NCBI GenBank assembly: GCA_019925105.1 | Contig: JAHGAU010000010.1 | Span: forward strand, 1,116,001-1,180,000 | Source of the DNA: Niebla homalea | Lineage: Eukaryota > Ascomycota > Lecanoromycetes > Lecanorales > Ramalinaceae | Direction of reading: 5' to 3' | DNA: 64,000 nucleotides | In this document: positions 34,252 through 44,700 of the stretch, one piece after another | How the letters are laid out: each line of letters starts with the position of its first letter | How positions within the stretch are numbered: the stretch's first letter is position 1 | The notes under the pieces: model-generated | The model's input: the letters and a program-made list of their open reading frames with translations, nothing else | Databases searched by the model: none | Told to the model about the DNA's origin: nothing | Program-made: the position numbers and the translations under genes

Positions 34252-34632
34252 GTCACGAGAACATAGATAGCGTGCACTTGTTGGCGAATACCTAGGAGAC
34301 CTATGGCAATGAATCCTGATAGCTTAAAGAAGTGAGAGTCGAGAGCGCGAGCTGGTCGCGAAACTGTATCAGACCAATCAGAAAAGCCGCTAATCACTTT
34401 GACCACCAAATGTACTTATCGGGACACAATCCGTACTACGCACTTAGCCGGTAATGTTTGGAACTCTTACCGTATGTTAAACTTTTATTCAATACTGTCA
34501 AGACTGTCAATTCCAAGAGCAATTGATTTTTCCGCAACCTGCTGCCATACACATCACACAATCTTAGCAGCGAGCAACGGCCGTCAGGACCTTGTACTTA
34601 TTTAACGTCGAATCCGTAGCGTCGCTACTCTC
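34252..34632. promoter_or_regulatory. Divergent promoter region, cem1 / mL46
   Basis: A 381-bp region between two nuclear genes for mitochondrial proteins transcribed away from each other. It contains CCAAT on the plus strand around 34375 (GACCAATCAG). CCAAT is the HAP complex core motif, which activates respiratory genes in fungi; its use here is inference. Confidence 0.45.
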
Positions 34633-35805
34633 ATGGGTCGGAACCTACGAACAGCTGCCCGACTTGCCTTAAAGTCAAGTAGGTTGTTTTTCTGCATAAA
34701 GCCTTAGTAGACGGACTGACCACTTCTCAGTACGGCCTGCGAATGCCAACCAATCGAGCTTGTCATATTCCTGTCAGCATCAACGGCCCTATGCAAGCGT
34801 TCCATCTTCAATTTTAAAAGAGCCAGCATCTCGAACAAGTTTGGACGGTCATCAGCCTCATTTATCACCAGACTCACCCTCTGCTAGCCACCGTTTGGTT
34901 GTCAAAGCCTCTGTCTTGGTCTCTCGTCCGCCTCTTTTGACGAAGGATCTTACGCCGTTTGAGAAGGCTTACTTTCTGTACCAGCGTCGACTTAATGAAC
35001 GATTAGCTCTCCCGTTCACTCGTTACTTCTACTATCAGCAAGGCACACCCAGTGACGTTGAATGGAAGCGAAAGGTCAAGGAGCGTCGGACACCTGCAAG
35101 GGATATTGGCAGATACACTGGCTATGGAGAAGAAGCATGGAACGATGAACTCCTTCTGGGTGCGCAGACGTCGGAACCCGAGGCGCAACTACAGTCGCTA
35201 CTGAGCGATGCTGAAGACAAGGATGTTTCTCGGGCTGTGGGACGTGGGGACGAAAGGGAGATGTTAATTGAGAAACCGTTGTCAAGGACTACTGACGCAG
35301 ACGCGAACCAAGATCTTGAAAGCCTTAATCGCTCGTTGACGAGAACGCTGTACCTAGTGGTAAGCCGAGAAGCAAGTATTGGTGGCGCCAGGCAATGGCT
35401 CTTTCCAACATGTGAACTAGGCCAGAATGAAAGTTTGCATACAGTAAGCCAGTCTATCAAACCGTCTTCGCCTTTTACGAGTCACTGACTGCGAACTCCA
35501 AGGCCGCCGAACGAGTCATCGTCCAAGCAGCTGGCATGAACATGAATACCTGGGTCGTGGGAAATATGCCAATAGGACACCAAATTCACGACCTCGCCGA
35601 CCCTCATCCTGAAACAGGTCTGGCTTCATCGAAAAATACTGAGAAGGTTTTCTACATGAAGGCACACATCATGGCTGGCCAGGCAAATCTCAAGGAGAAC
35701 GCACTTGGTCTACAAGACTTTCGATGGCTAACAAAGCAAGAATTACGAAATACGCTCTCCCTTCAGGACTTCAACGCTGTCAAGAAGGTACTCGCCGATC
35801 GGTGA
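34633..35805 (+). CDS. MRPL17: Mitochondrial large ribosomal subunit protein mL46
   Basis: Exons 34633-34678, 34731-35443 and 35503-35805, introns 52 and 59 bp, give 353 aa. The N-terminus MGRNLRTAARLALKSIR is rich in Arg/Lys and hydroxylated residues with no acid, as in a mitochondrial presequence. The core shows LTPFEKAYFLYQRRLNERLALPFTRYFYY, then GGARQWLFPTCEL. The C-terminal NUDIX-like part has WVVGNMPIGH, KVFYMKAHIMAGQ and FRWLTKQEL. This matches the mL46 family (yeast Mrpl17), a structural component of the mitoribosome large subunit. Shares a promoter region with cem1. Confidence 0.9.
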
Positions 35806-35840
35806 TTCTATTGATCCACTTGCTCCCCAGTTTCTGTCGA

Positions 35841-36410
35841 TCACTGTGTAAGGACGCTGTCAGAAGCGACAATCCGAGAAGGCGTCAGCGAGTTTTCTGG
35901 CCCCTCTGGCCACCAGAGCCAGCCCTGCCCGATGACGTTGCCTCGTTGCGCCCTTGGGGCCAAGCCAAATTTCACCATCGCGTATGGGTACGTCTGCTTT
36001 TGGTATTTCGTCAATGCCTTGAGACACGCGTTTACGTTTCCACATCTCCAACTATTGGATGCAGTCGGCTCCATGCAGAAAGCGAGCTCTGCTTCTGTCT
36101 GACCCGTCAGATACTTGAAAGGTTCTGTCAATCCTCCATCGGCTAGGTTTGGCCAAGCTGCAGTGTTGGCGTCAACAATCGTGCTTGATGAGAGTCAGAT
36201 AAACATTGGTCCCATTAATTTCCCATTGTTCGGTCCCACCCAGCAGGTTGACGTCGGTTGTAGAGGAGGGCGCGGAGTTATTGTAGAGATTAAAGCCGCC
36301 AGACGACGGAAAAAAAGACAGGTTTTACGCAAAGGGGTGAAATCAGAAAGCAAGAGAGTTAATAGGACAAGTGTTAGAAGTGAGTGCATGGTGGCCCTCC
36401 CGATCGTCAA
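35841..36410 (-). pseudogene. Possible broken gene for a secreted Cys-containing protein
   Basis: I do not recognise the family. On the minus strand ATG 36408-36410 opens MHSLLTLVLLTLLLSDF, a plausible signal peptide. The protein-like signal then shifts frame: FNLYNNSAPSSTTDV and GGTEQWEINGTNVY lie in a second frame ending at a TGA at 36172. A third frame carries TIVDANTAAWPNLADGG, TEPFKYLTG, CMEPTASNSWRCGN and NACLKALTKYQ, to a stop at 35841. The segments read like one protein with Asn-rich loops and paired cysteines. A GTAAAA donor-like site near 36327 could explain the first shift by splicing, but I found no intron that joins the second and third frames. Either a decayed gene or an unusually spliced one. 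Confidence 0.3.
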
Positions 36411-37119
36411 CAGCTGTCAGCTACGCTCATATGATATGTGCAGCCTTCTCAATTTTCTGCATGGCAGATGCCGCAATGGGAAGAGGCAGTCGTATCTCTG
36501 CACTCGTGTTTCTGTTCTGATCACGGCGTAAGACGGCTGGCTGCCTGTTCTTCGTGACTTGATTGGGTTCCGTGAGCAGACACAATCCTGGCTGCTTAGC
36601 CTACTCTCAATACGAGAGAAGTCGAGGCGCGTACGAGAAAGGGCCTTTGGGCGCCTTGTCGAGCAGCCAAATAACCGTGGTGAGGTGAAGAGAACAGGTA
36701 TGTGCAGCTGCAATGGAGGGGAAAGCCTGTTCTTGTCTCGCCTTTCAGTCACGCAGTCTGAACCCATCTGAGAGCTAGAAGGTCAATCATCGCTCTGCCG
36801 CCTATACTCGGACCAATCTTGACTGGGACTGTATATTTCTCTTGATAGCATGTCCGCTCGCCAGGAGCTATGAGCGCAAGACCTTACATCTAATCTTTAA
36901 GGATTCATGCTGCCTCAACGGGCACCAGGACGTGTGCATACCGTGCACTGACACGTCTCCGTCCATTGGCGTCTTACCTAGGGTAAGCCTCACGCTTCGC
37001 ATTCACACGTCTCCGCTACATTGGATACGCGGCGATGCTGATAAGGCCTAAGACGACGAATGGGGAGCAAATGGACCCCCCCTGCGACCATCGTCAGATA
37101 CTTGCACAAGCTTAGCTGT
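36411..37119. other. Gene-poor stretch next to decayed genes
   Basis: Composition is ordinary. Frames of 116 codons (minus, 36417-36767) and 69-70 codons (plus) have no motif and no splice support. With the broken frame at 36 kb and the NiCoT pseudogene this makes about 3 kb without an intact gene. Confidence 0.5.
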
Positions 37120-38531
37120 CTAGTGGAACCAACCAATGATGTCGTAATGGTCGGTCGCGATTGCTACGCCGTCCTGCTTTCCTCAATGTCATGTAATTTG
37201 GACTGGAATTGATAAGTGCGGACCTACCCAAAACTTGTCTGACGGCTGGGCGGTGTTAAGAGCTAGGCTTAACACCTGGAGGACGCCGATAATTAGAGCG
37301 ACGAAGATTGTGACTGCTGTCAAAACCACGGAGTAGTAAAGAATGGCTATGTGATCGTTTGACATGGCAGAGGAAGAATACACAGCCATCATGAGGGTGT
37401 CGTCAATCGTGTCCAGCAGACACACGCCGACTGTTGAAGTTAGGTTCGTCTGCCGTCTTTGTTGGCTTTTCCACAACACCCAGAAATAAAATAGGGAAGA
37501 TGAGAACCAACCATATGCTCGTGCCCTTGGCTGCTTGTATGGAAGCAATGCCGAGCAATGCGACTTCAGACGAGGTATCGAAGCCTAGGCCAAACACTAT
37601 GCCAAGAGGGTACATCTTCCATGGACTTGACAGGAAGAATTAGTGGTGCAAATCTCGCGAGAAAGCGGGTCAAGGGGCCTTACCGATCAATCATCTAGAA
37701 CAATTTACTAAAGAGGGAGAACAGGCAGCCTGCGCCTTTGATCTCGATGCCCTGCTCTTCCGTTGTCCTCATGGCAATCAAATGATTCAGCTGATCTTTC
37801 AATTTGTAGAGGACATATAAGTTCATGGTTGCGAGCAGGACGAGGAACCCACCAGAAACCGAAGTCCCAATGATGCCGCCCACTCTACTAAAAGTTCCGA
37901 ACTTGGAACTGATTGCCGATGAGGTACCAGCGACCAGGATCGAGGTTATCAAGGGGGTTTGTGAAATGGCCGAGCGAAAAGAAGGTTCCTACAGTGACTG
38001 GTCGCTGACCTGAGGCCATCAACCGTCTGGTCATGAGATCGATTGCCTGACTGGTCAACACTTGCTCGCTGCTACGGGAAATGAAGGGATATCGAAATGT
38101 GATCCGCACCTAAAGCGTGGCGCAGCCCAAGTGTATAAGAGAGGATGGCAGTGGATGTGAGAGTCCTAAGCCTAAGCTTGAGTGTGCAGCTTGCTATGGG
38201 TTCAAAACGGCGACAAGCCATACAGACTCTGTCCGATGCGAAGGGAATAGATGCACAGACGCATGGTAGTGCTGCATGTTCTCAGCATCGGTGATCAACT
38301 GTCAACAGATACGAGAAACATGGAAATGAAGCCGGGAATGTATGGTATTGTCCTTGCCTTGACCACTCATACTGTCCCATGATCACAACTCACCAAGAGA
38401 GCCCCAGTGGCGGCCCATGTGGCGGCGTTTATCAGCAGAAGGACACATGCGATGCCCAAGGCTGGGAACTGAAGCTTTCTCAGACCGGGCATGCGTTGAT
38501 GGAACGCTCGTAGCCCCTCGTATGACCACAT
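37120..38531 (-). pseudogene. Nickel/cobalt transporter (NiCoT family) pseudogene
   Basis: On the minus strand the order of NiCoT helices is clear: LGIACVLLLINAATWAATGALL; ILSYTLGLRHALGADHIS; AIDLMTRRLMASGQRPVTVGTFFSLGH; ITSILVAGTSSAISSKFG; then [38 protein letters not shown] and ILYYSVVLTAVTIFVALIIGVL. Lesions: the HAxDADHI metal-binding signature reads HALGADHI (GGT at 38108-38110). The donor after ADHIS reads AT instead of GT (38091-38092). One extra base in the G5 run at 37951-37960 breaks the frame after FSLGH. An in-frame TAG at 37695-37697 replaces a codon in KLFxMIDRPW. Three other introns still look normal. The family imports Ni2+/Co2+, for example for urease. Single reads or assembly errors could explain one lesion but hardly four. 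Confidence 0.75.
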
Positions 38532-39548
38532 CCTTGCTGTTAGATCGTGGTTACTATTCTCCAGCGTAAAATGGCGCCATCGATCGCATAGTGAGATGGA
38601 AGACTCGTGCCAAGCTGGGAACTTTGTAATGGTGATCTCAATCCTCATTGCGTTTCAGGATATCAAATACCTTTAGCAGTATGAGTAGTAGAGCAAAGCT
38701 CTGAGAAAATCTTTCACATCCAAAGTATTCCGCAATGCGACTGGATTTTGTGGCGATGAGTTAAGCTGTTCAGGGCGTTAGGGCGAGGCGGAATTGTGTA
38801 CACCCTTTTTGTCTGCATGTACACCGTCAAATTGTCCGCATGTACACACCGTCGGCATGTACACCCTTTTCTTGCGGGTATATTGAATTCCAGTAGTATT
38901 TCTCAGTATAGCGGATGAGCATACATTAAAGGATTTCGACCCAAAATCTACGCATGCTTTTATTATAAGAATGAGTAAGTTAATTAAATGATATAAGTAA
39001 TTCCGAAGGTAGATGTATAGATGATACGCCGAGGACTACGAGAGTAAAAGGAGGTTTGGTTGCTGAGATGCAGGTGCATGCTGAAGTTGCCTATAGATCC
39101 ACCCTCAGATCCACGCTTACCACCTCACCCTTACTACGAGTAAGCCGAGTCAAAAGGAGTCCGGATGCCCGGCTTTTTCCCAAGCAGTTACTTTTTCCTT
39201 TGTGAGTTAAGGCTACCCACTAAGTCCTGATAGCCAACCCCTACCCCTACCAGGACGACGGGGTGGTTGGCTTAGCAATCCACTGCCCCTTATCTATGTC
39301 GTGATGAAGTCGAGGTCTTCAGTGCAAAAAGTTCTCCCGCTATACTCAAAAGTATATTTCGATATCCGTGCAACGAATCGTCCACTATACCCTATTAGAA
39401 AGGGACATGGGCCTTCGGAAATCGGAATTCAACTCCCACTAGGACTAGTCCTCATATGGAAAAATCACGCTATTCCAAAGTTCCAAGTGCAAACAAACAT
39501 AGCCAGCTTCTATGCAAGATCTTGTGCAGCCTCACAGCATTCCAGAAC
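38532..39548. other. Gene-free kilobase with repeat-like content
   Basis: The stretch holds the upstream end of the NiCoT relic, a TGTACAC cluster (38797-38864) and an AT-leaning patch (38920-39010). It also has a pyrimidine-rich run with short G/C tracts (AACCCCTACCCCTACCAGGACGACGGGG near 39236). Several features suggest an old transposon or solo LTR, but no terminal repeats could be paired. Confidence 0.4.
38797..38864. repeat. Four spaced copies of the palindrome-core TGTACAC
   Basis: TGTACAC occurs at 38797, 38818, 38841 and 38858, spaced 21, 23 and 17 bp. Copies 2-4 are each preceded by GCA, giving GCATGTACAC(C). Copies 1 and 4 continue as CCCTTTT(T). The unit looks like a short degenerate tandem array rather than chance repeats. 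Confidence 0.6.
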
Positions 39549-40799
39549 ATGAGAATGTCGGCAACCTCGAGATCTCGTTCTCGCGGGTTTCAAACTTCTC
39601 CGCTCACACCCAGGGTTGATACCCGCATTGGTGCGACATCTCACATCTTTCAACCTCCACCAAGTGCCTCTAGCTCGCTTCAAAGCTCCTCCACACGATG
39701 TCTCAAACTTCCCCCAAATAGGAAAAGAAGCCGCCACGACTCCTACGTCTTCTCTTCAGACGCTGGCTCCCCTTTCAATACCCCAGGTCCTCAGTCCGCG
39801 TCTGCGTGCAAGACTCTTTACCAATCCAGAGACCAAGAGATCCAAAGTCCATTGCCCCTTGCAAATGATACTTACAGAGTTGCTGGAGAACTCGATACGC
39901 CTTCAATCGATCTACAACAAGGTCAACTTGAATTACGACCACCGCATCCTTGGGCAGGAAGAGGTACTGGGAGGTCTGATCTGGTCGATTATGACATTAA
40001 TTTGGTTCAAACACCATCGATAGCCGCCAAGGCCGACCCCCAGAGAGCACGCCGCTCGCCCAGCATCAAGAATGGCTTTGGAAACGCCATTTACAGATTT
40101 GCAGGCGTTGCAGGGAAAGTATGGCAAGATTGGTCGAGCACATTTCGAGGATTTTATGCTGCGGGTGGGCAGGGCTATCGCCTGCATACCCTGAATGGCC
40201 AACCCCTCGAGGCGTACAACAACGTGGCAAAGATCACGAACGAGGAGCTTTGGGATTCGACAGACTTGATCCCACCAACCCCGGGCGGCTTTCCTCAGGA
40301 GGATTTTATTGCCGACTACATGTCCCAGGATCACATTCAGGCTGAGCACCGTCCGACCAAGCGGAGTAGAACAGATACCAAGATGACTGCCGGCTGGGTC
40401 ATGGTGGCAAGTACAGCTTCATCAAGAGAGCATAGCCCGTCACGCACATCCCACCGCAAGGTACCCCTTAAGTCCCATCCACACACGCGCAAGGCCCCTA
40501 ACAGCCTGATTCGGAAACCAACCACACCTTCATCGTCCCCCAGTCGATCTGCTCAGTCGCCAAGACGGACCGGTAACTCTGCGTCCTTTGCTTCACCTCG
40601 ATCACCGGGTACAATGGCTGCGACACCAGTGAGCCCGGCAACCAAGGACATGCAGCGACGTGCAGCCAAAATCAGGAGAAAAGAAGTGGAGGAAGACGCC
40701 AACTTGAAGCGGTTCAATCAGCAATTGAAGGCGATGATCAGGGAAGGTAAAGAGGCGCTAGGAGCGACGTTCGAGATTGAGGACGTTCGGCCGGATTGA
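39549..40799 (+). CDS. Conserved-looking fungal protein of unknown function
   Basis: Single exon, 416 aa from MRMSATS (39549); the frame is open 31 codons further upstream (39456), but that extension reads like a leader. Low-complexity Ser/Arg/Pro sequence dominates (SRSRSRGFQTSPLTPRVD; SPSRSAQSPRRTG). The middle has a more structured block: FGNAIYRFAGVAGKVWQDWSSTFRGFYAAGGQGYRL, then GGFPQEDFIADYMSQ. Near the C-terminus an alternating charged helix (RRAAKIRRKEVEEDANLKRFNQQLKAMIREGKEAL) suggests a coiled-coil. Basic clusters (KRSR) could be nuclear signals. I recognise no family. It lies next to a gene-free kilobase on its upstream side. Confidence 0.7.
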   Translation: MRMSATSRSRSRGFQTSPLTPRVDTRIGATSHIFQPPPSASSSLQSSSTRCLKLPPNRKRSRHDSYVFSSDAGSPFNTPGPQSASACKTLYQSRDQEIQSPLPLANDTYRVAGELDTPSIDLQQGQLELRPPHPWAGRGTGRSDLVDYDINLVQTPSIAAKADPQRARRSPSIKNGFGNAIYRFAGVAGKVWQDWSSTFRGFYAAGGQGYRLHTLNGQPLEAYNNVAKITNEELWDSTDLIPPTPGGFPQEDFIADYMSQDHIQAEHRPTKRSRTDTKMTAGWVMVASTASSREHSPSRTSHRKVPLKSHPHTRKAPNSLIRKPTTPSSSPSRSAQSPRRTGNSASFASPRSPGTMAATPVSPATKDMQRRAAKIRRKEVEEDANLKRFNQQLKAMIREGKEALGATFEIEDVRPD

Positions 40800-40940
40800 G
40801 GTCGTGTTATGCGAAGCTCATGACAGCTTTGAGAGTTGACGAATCACGTATCCTATTCTCCACCCAAAAAAGCTCTAATTCGATCTCCTACCTCTGACAC
40901 GTCGAATGCTAGCTATCCTTATCGCCGTGTTTGCAATGAT

Positions 40941-41371
40941 TCATTTGGCCGAGAACTTTTGGCCTGAAATGGTTTGCTGGGTTCCGTTTGATGGATTCTG
41001 AGAGTTGCCGCAGACCGAACAGGCTGTGAAACACCATCAGTGTCCATGTCCAAGGAAGAGAATGGGGAGGTGGCGAAATGCTTACCATTGCCGGCCTTGT
41101 AGGCACATCTTTGGCAGAGTTTATGACCCGTTGTGCATTGAGCCTTGCACTTTGAGCAGGTGGATGAATAGGCGGCGTATGGGTTCTTAGCATCTCTGGA
41201 TAGTAACTTGCTCTTGCCGACGCCTGTCTTGCCTAAGGTGGTAGAGCTACTCAAGTTTGATGTTGTCTTACTTCCCGCTGGGGAACCGTAATACATATCA
41301 TTCCTGTGCTTGACGCCGGGAGTGGCAAGTGTAGTCTTCTTGAGGGTGCGCTGGCATTTGGAACACACCAT
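40941..41371 (-). CDS. CRIPT family cysteine-rich protein
   Basis: Exons 41086-41371 and 40941-41023 (minus), 62-bp intron, give 122 aa. The N-terminus MVCSKCQRTLKK and the pairs CSKCKAQ, CQRCAYKAG and CSVCG form the CRIPT zinc-binding set; the last CxxC appears only after splicing. KLLSRDAKNPY matches the family's central segment. Animal CRIPT binds PDZ domains and microtubules; CRIPT is also found with the minor spliceosome in animals and plants. Fungal function is unclear. Divergent from the drs2-type flippase gene. Confidence 0.9.
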
Positions 41372-41786
41372 GGTTGATCTAGAGAGTCTTAATTAAAAAG
41401 TGTCCATATGCCTGGCGGTGCAAAAGCCGTGGGCGGTTGTAGGAAGGACTAAAGAGTAAGAGTCCAAGCTCGCCCAATCTTACAATTCTAACCTTGGGGA
41501 AGGGACGGGGGCGGCAAGCGCGGTGGGCGGTGGGGGGGAACCCGATGCTGCGCCAAATGGATTCCGTATACTCCCAAGACTCCACGCAAGAGATCAGATC
41601 CTCTTTCTCGAGCATGCCTCGTATTCTTTGCGACATTTTCCTTCTCCTCCGTAATGATCCCGACACAGAGCGCGTAGGACATATGAGCCTCACTTCTAGC
41701 CCCAATGCCCACATACCTCCGTCAATCTTGGGCTCGCCTTTCTGACCGACCAGCAGCCACCTGGTCTTGCTATCCTTACAGTCAGT
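41372..41786. promoter_or_regulatory. Divergent promoter region, CRIPT / drs2
   Basis: A 415-bp region between opposite starts, with a G-rich run near 41505-41540 (GGTGGGGGGGAACC). No specific element assigned; shadow frames only. Confidence 0.45.
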
Positions 41787-44700
41787 ATGGCCACGAAACC
41801 TCAGCGCCCATCAGCTGCCACAAACCAGGCAGCCCACTCGGGCGGTCCTCTTCTGGATCTCGGGGACCAAAATCCCATCTACAACGATGGCGAGCCGCCG
41901 CCTGGTAATGATCATGACCTTCTCCACCGATATCATATCACCGATCCTGACAAACCTCCCCCACGACCATCTGTATCCTACGATGAGTTCATGGGAAGTT
42001 CGAAAGTCTCGACAACAGCCATGCCAGGCGGCCCGGGTCCCCAGAGAAGGCAGGCTCACCTTCCCTACCTTGACGTAACTCCGGCCAGGACCTATTCCCA
42101 AACATCCGACCTGAACAACTACCAGCGCTATTCTGACATGGATGATTTACCCGACGACGACCCGACAATGCAGGGGGGCTACTATCAGCAGTCTGGTCCT
42201 GTTGAGGGAGGTCCAACCCCCATGGTCAGAGGTCATCGGAACAGAAACAGTGTGCTCAGCTTGGGAGGTGGGATCATGGGAAGAGCAAAGCACATGTTGG
42301 GTATGGGACCCGAATACTCCGAAATGGACATGCCGTTACGTGACACGACCCCCGGCCAGCAGAGGATAGACAGCGACTTAGCGGAAGACCCTGGCAGGAA
42401 CAAGCCGGCCAAAAAGGTCGCACCCAACTTCAAATTTGGCCTGGGCCGTGGCAAGCCCGATCCGTCTACCTTGGGGCCTCGCTTGATACATCTGAACAAC
42501 CCGCCAGCAAATGCGCGGGACAAATACGTGGACAACCATGTGTCTACCGCCAAATACAACATCGCGACCTTTCTGCCCAAGTTCCTCTTTGAACAGTTCT
42601 CCAAGTACGCCAACATCTTCTTCTTGTTCACTGCGGCGTTGCAGCAGATCCCCAATATCTCGCCAACAAATCGTTACACGACCATCGGGCCTTTGATCAT
42701 CGTCCTGTTGGTATCCGCCGGTAAAGAACTAATCGAGGATTTCAAGCGGAAGAATTCGGACAAGTCGCTGAATTACTCCAAGACTCGAGTCTTGCAGGGC
42801 TCCTCGTTCGAACCGGTCAGATGGGTCCGAGTCAAAGTGGGTGACATTGTCAGGGTTGAATCCGAAGAGCCATTTCCTGCCGACCTGGTGCTCCTGGCCA
42901 CCTCTGAGCCGGAAGGACTTTGTTACATTGAAACAGCCAACCTTGATGGGGAGACCAACCTCAAAATCAAGCAGGCCATTCCCGAGACTGCAAACCTTGT
43001 CAGTCCGGTTGAATTGAGTAGGCTATCAGGCAGAGTCCGATCCGAGCAGCCAAACAGTAGTCTGTACACCTACGAAGCAACCGTGACAACGTCAGCAGGC
43101 GGTGGCGAGAAGGAGCTGCCATTGGCGCCGGATCAGCTGCTCTTGCGCGGAGCCACCTTAAGGAACACTCCATGGATACATGGTATCGTTGTCTTTACCG
43201 GACACGAGACGAAATTGATGAGGAACGCCACCGCGACGCCTATCAAACGTACGCGAGTGGAGCGCATGGTCAACATCCAGATCCTGACGCTGGTGTCCAT
43301 TCTCATTGCCCTGAGCATTGTCAGCTCTGTAGGTGATTTGATTGTGCGGACCACTGCCAAAAAGCAGCTGTCGTACCTTTACTATGAGGATTCGAGTGCT
43401 GCGAAGCAATTCTTCTCCGACATCTTCACCTATTGGGTACTCTATTCGAATCTAGTACCCATCTCGCTGTTCGTCACAATCGAGTTGGTGAAGTATTGTC
43501 AGGCTTTCCTGATCAATTCTGATCTTGATATATACTACGATAAGACCAATACACCTGCGACATGTCGCACATCATCTCTGATTGAAGAACTCGGACAGAT
43601 CGAATACATTTTCTCAGACAAGACAGGCACTCTCACGTGCAACATGATGGAGTTCAGGCAATGCTCCATAGGCGGCATTCAGTATGCGGACGAGGTACCG
43701 GAGGATAGGAGAGCGACAGAGTCGCATTCCATCGGCATTCACGACTTCGACACTCTCCGCCGAAACTCGCGCGAGCATCAAAGCCGAACAGCAATACATC
43801 ATTTCCTGGCGCTTCTGGCAACTTGTCACACGGTAATCCCCGAGAGAAAGGATGAAAAATCCAGTGACATCAAATATCAAGCTGCTTCGCCAGACGAAGG
43901 AGCCCTTGTTGAAGGAGCAGTCATGCTGGGATACAAGTTCACAGCTCGAAGACCACGGTCTGTCACTGTGTCTATCAATGAGGAAGAATTCGAGTACGAG
44001 CTGCTGGCTGTCCTGGAATTTAATTCTTCGCGGAAGCGCATGTCCGCCATTTTCAGATGCCCTGATGGCAAAATCAGGTGCTACTGCAAAGGGGCGGACA
44101 CGGTTATTCTGGAAAGACTGGGTCAAGAGAACCCCACCGTGGAAGCGACGCTCCAACATCTGGAGGAATACGCTACGGAGGGTCTTCGGACCTTGTGCCT
44201 GGCCATGCGTGAGATTCCAGAGCCCGAATTCCAGCGGTGGTTGCAGATCTTTGAGAAAGCCAACACGACTGTCAGCGGCAATCGTGCAGAGGAGCTAGAT
44301 AAAGCGGCCGAGATCATCGAGCACGATTTCTTTCTGCTAGGCGCAACCGCCATTGAAGACAAGTTGCAAGATGGCGTTCCCGATACCATCCATACGCTCC
44401 AAGAAGCCGGGATCAAGGTGTGGGTTCTCACCGGGGATAGACAGGAGACGGCGATCAATATTGGGATGAGTTGCAAGCTGATCAGTGAGGACATGACACT
44501 CTTGATTGTCAATGAAGAAACGGCTCAAGCTACCCGGACGAATCTGGAAAACAAGCTCACTGCTGTGAAGAGCCAGGCTGGGGCTGGGGCCGCAGAAATG
44601 GAGTCTCTGGCTTTAGTAATTGACGGCAAATCCCTGACGTTTGCGCTAGAGAAGGAGCTGGAGAAGATGTTCCTGGAGCTAGCTGTCATGTGCAAAGCCG

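Noticed and set aside
35841..36131. 96-codon minus-strand frame as a CHCH (twin Cx9C) mitochondrial protein
   Set aside because: Cysteine spacing does not fit Cx9C pairs; the sequence fits better as a fragment of a larger broken frame.
38046..38092. A true U12-type AT-AG intron in the NiCoT gene
   Set aside because: Most ascomycetes lack the minor spliceosome and the gene carries three other lesions, so a mutated GT donor is simpler. A CRIPT homologue in this window is not evidence for minor splicing.
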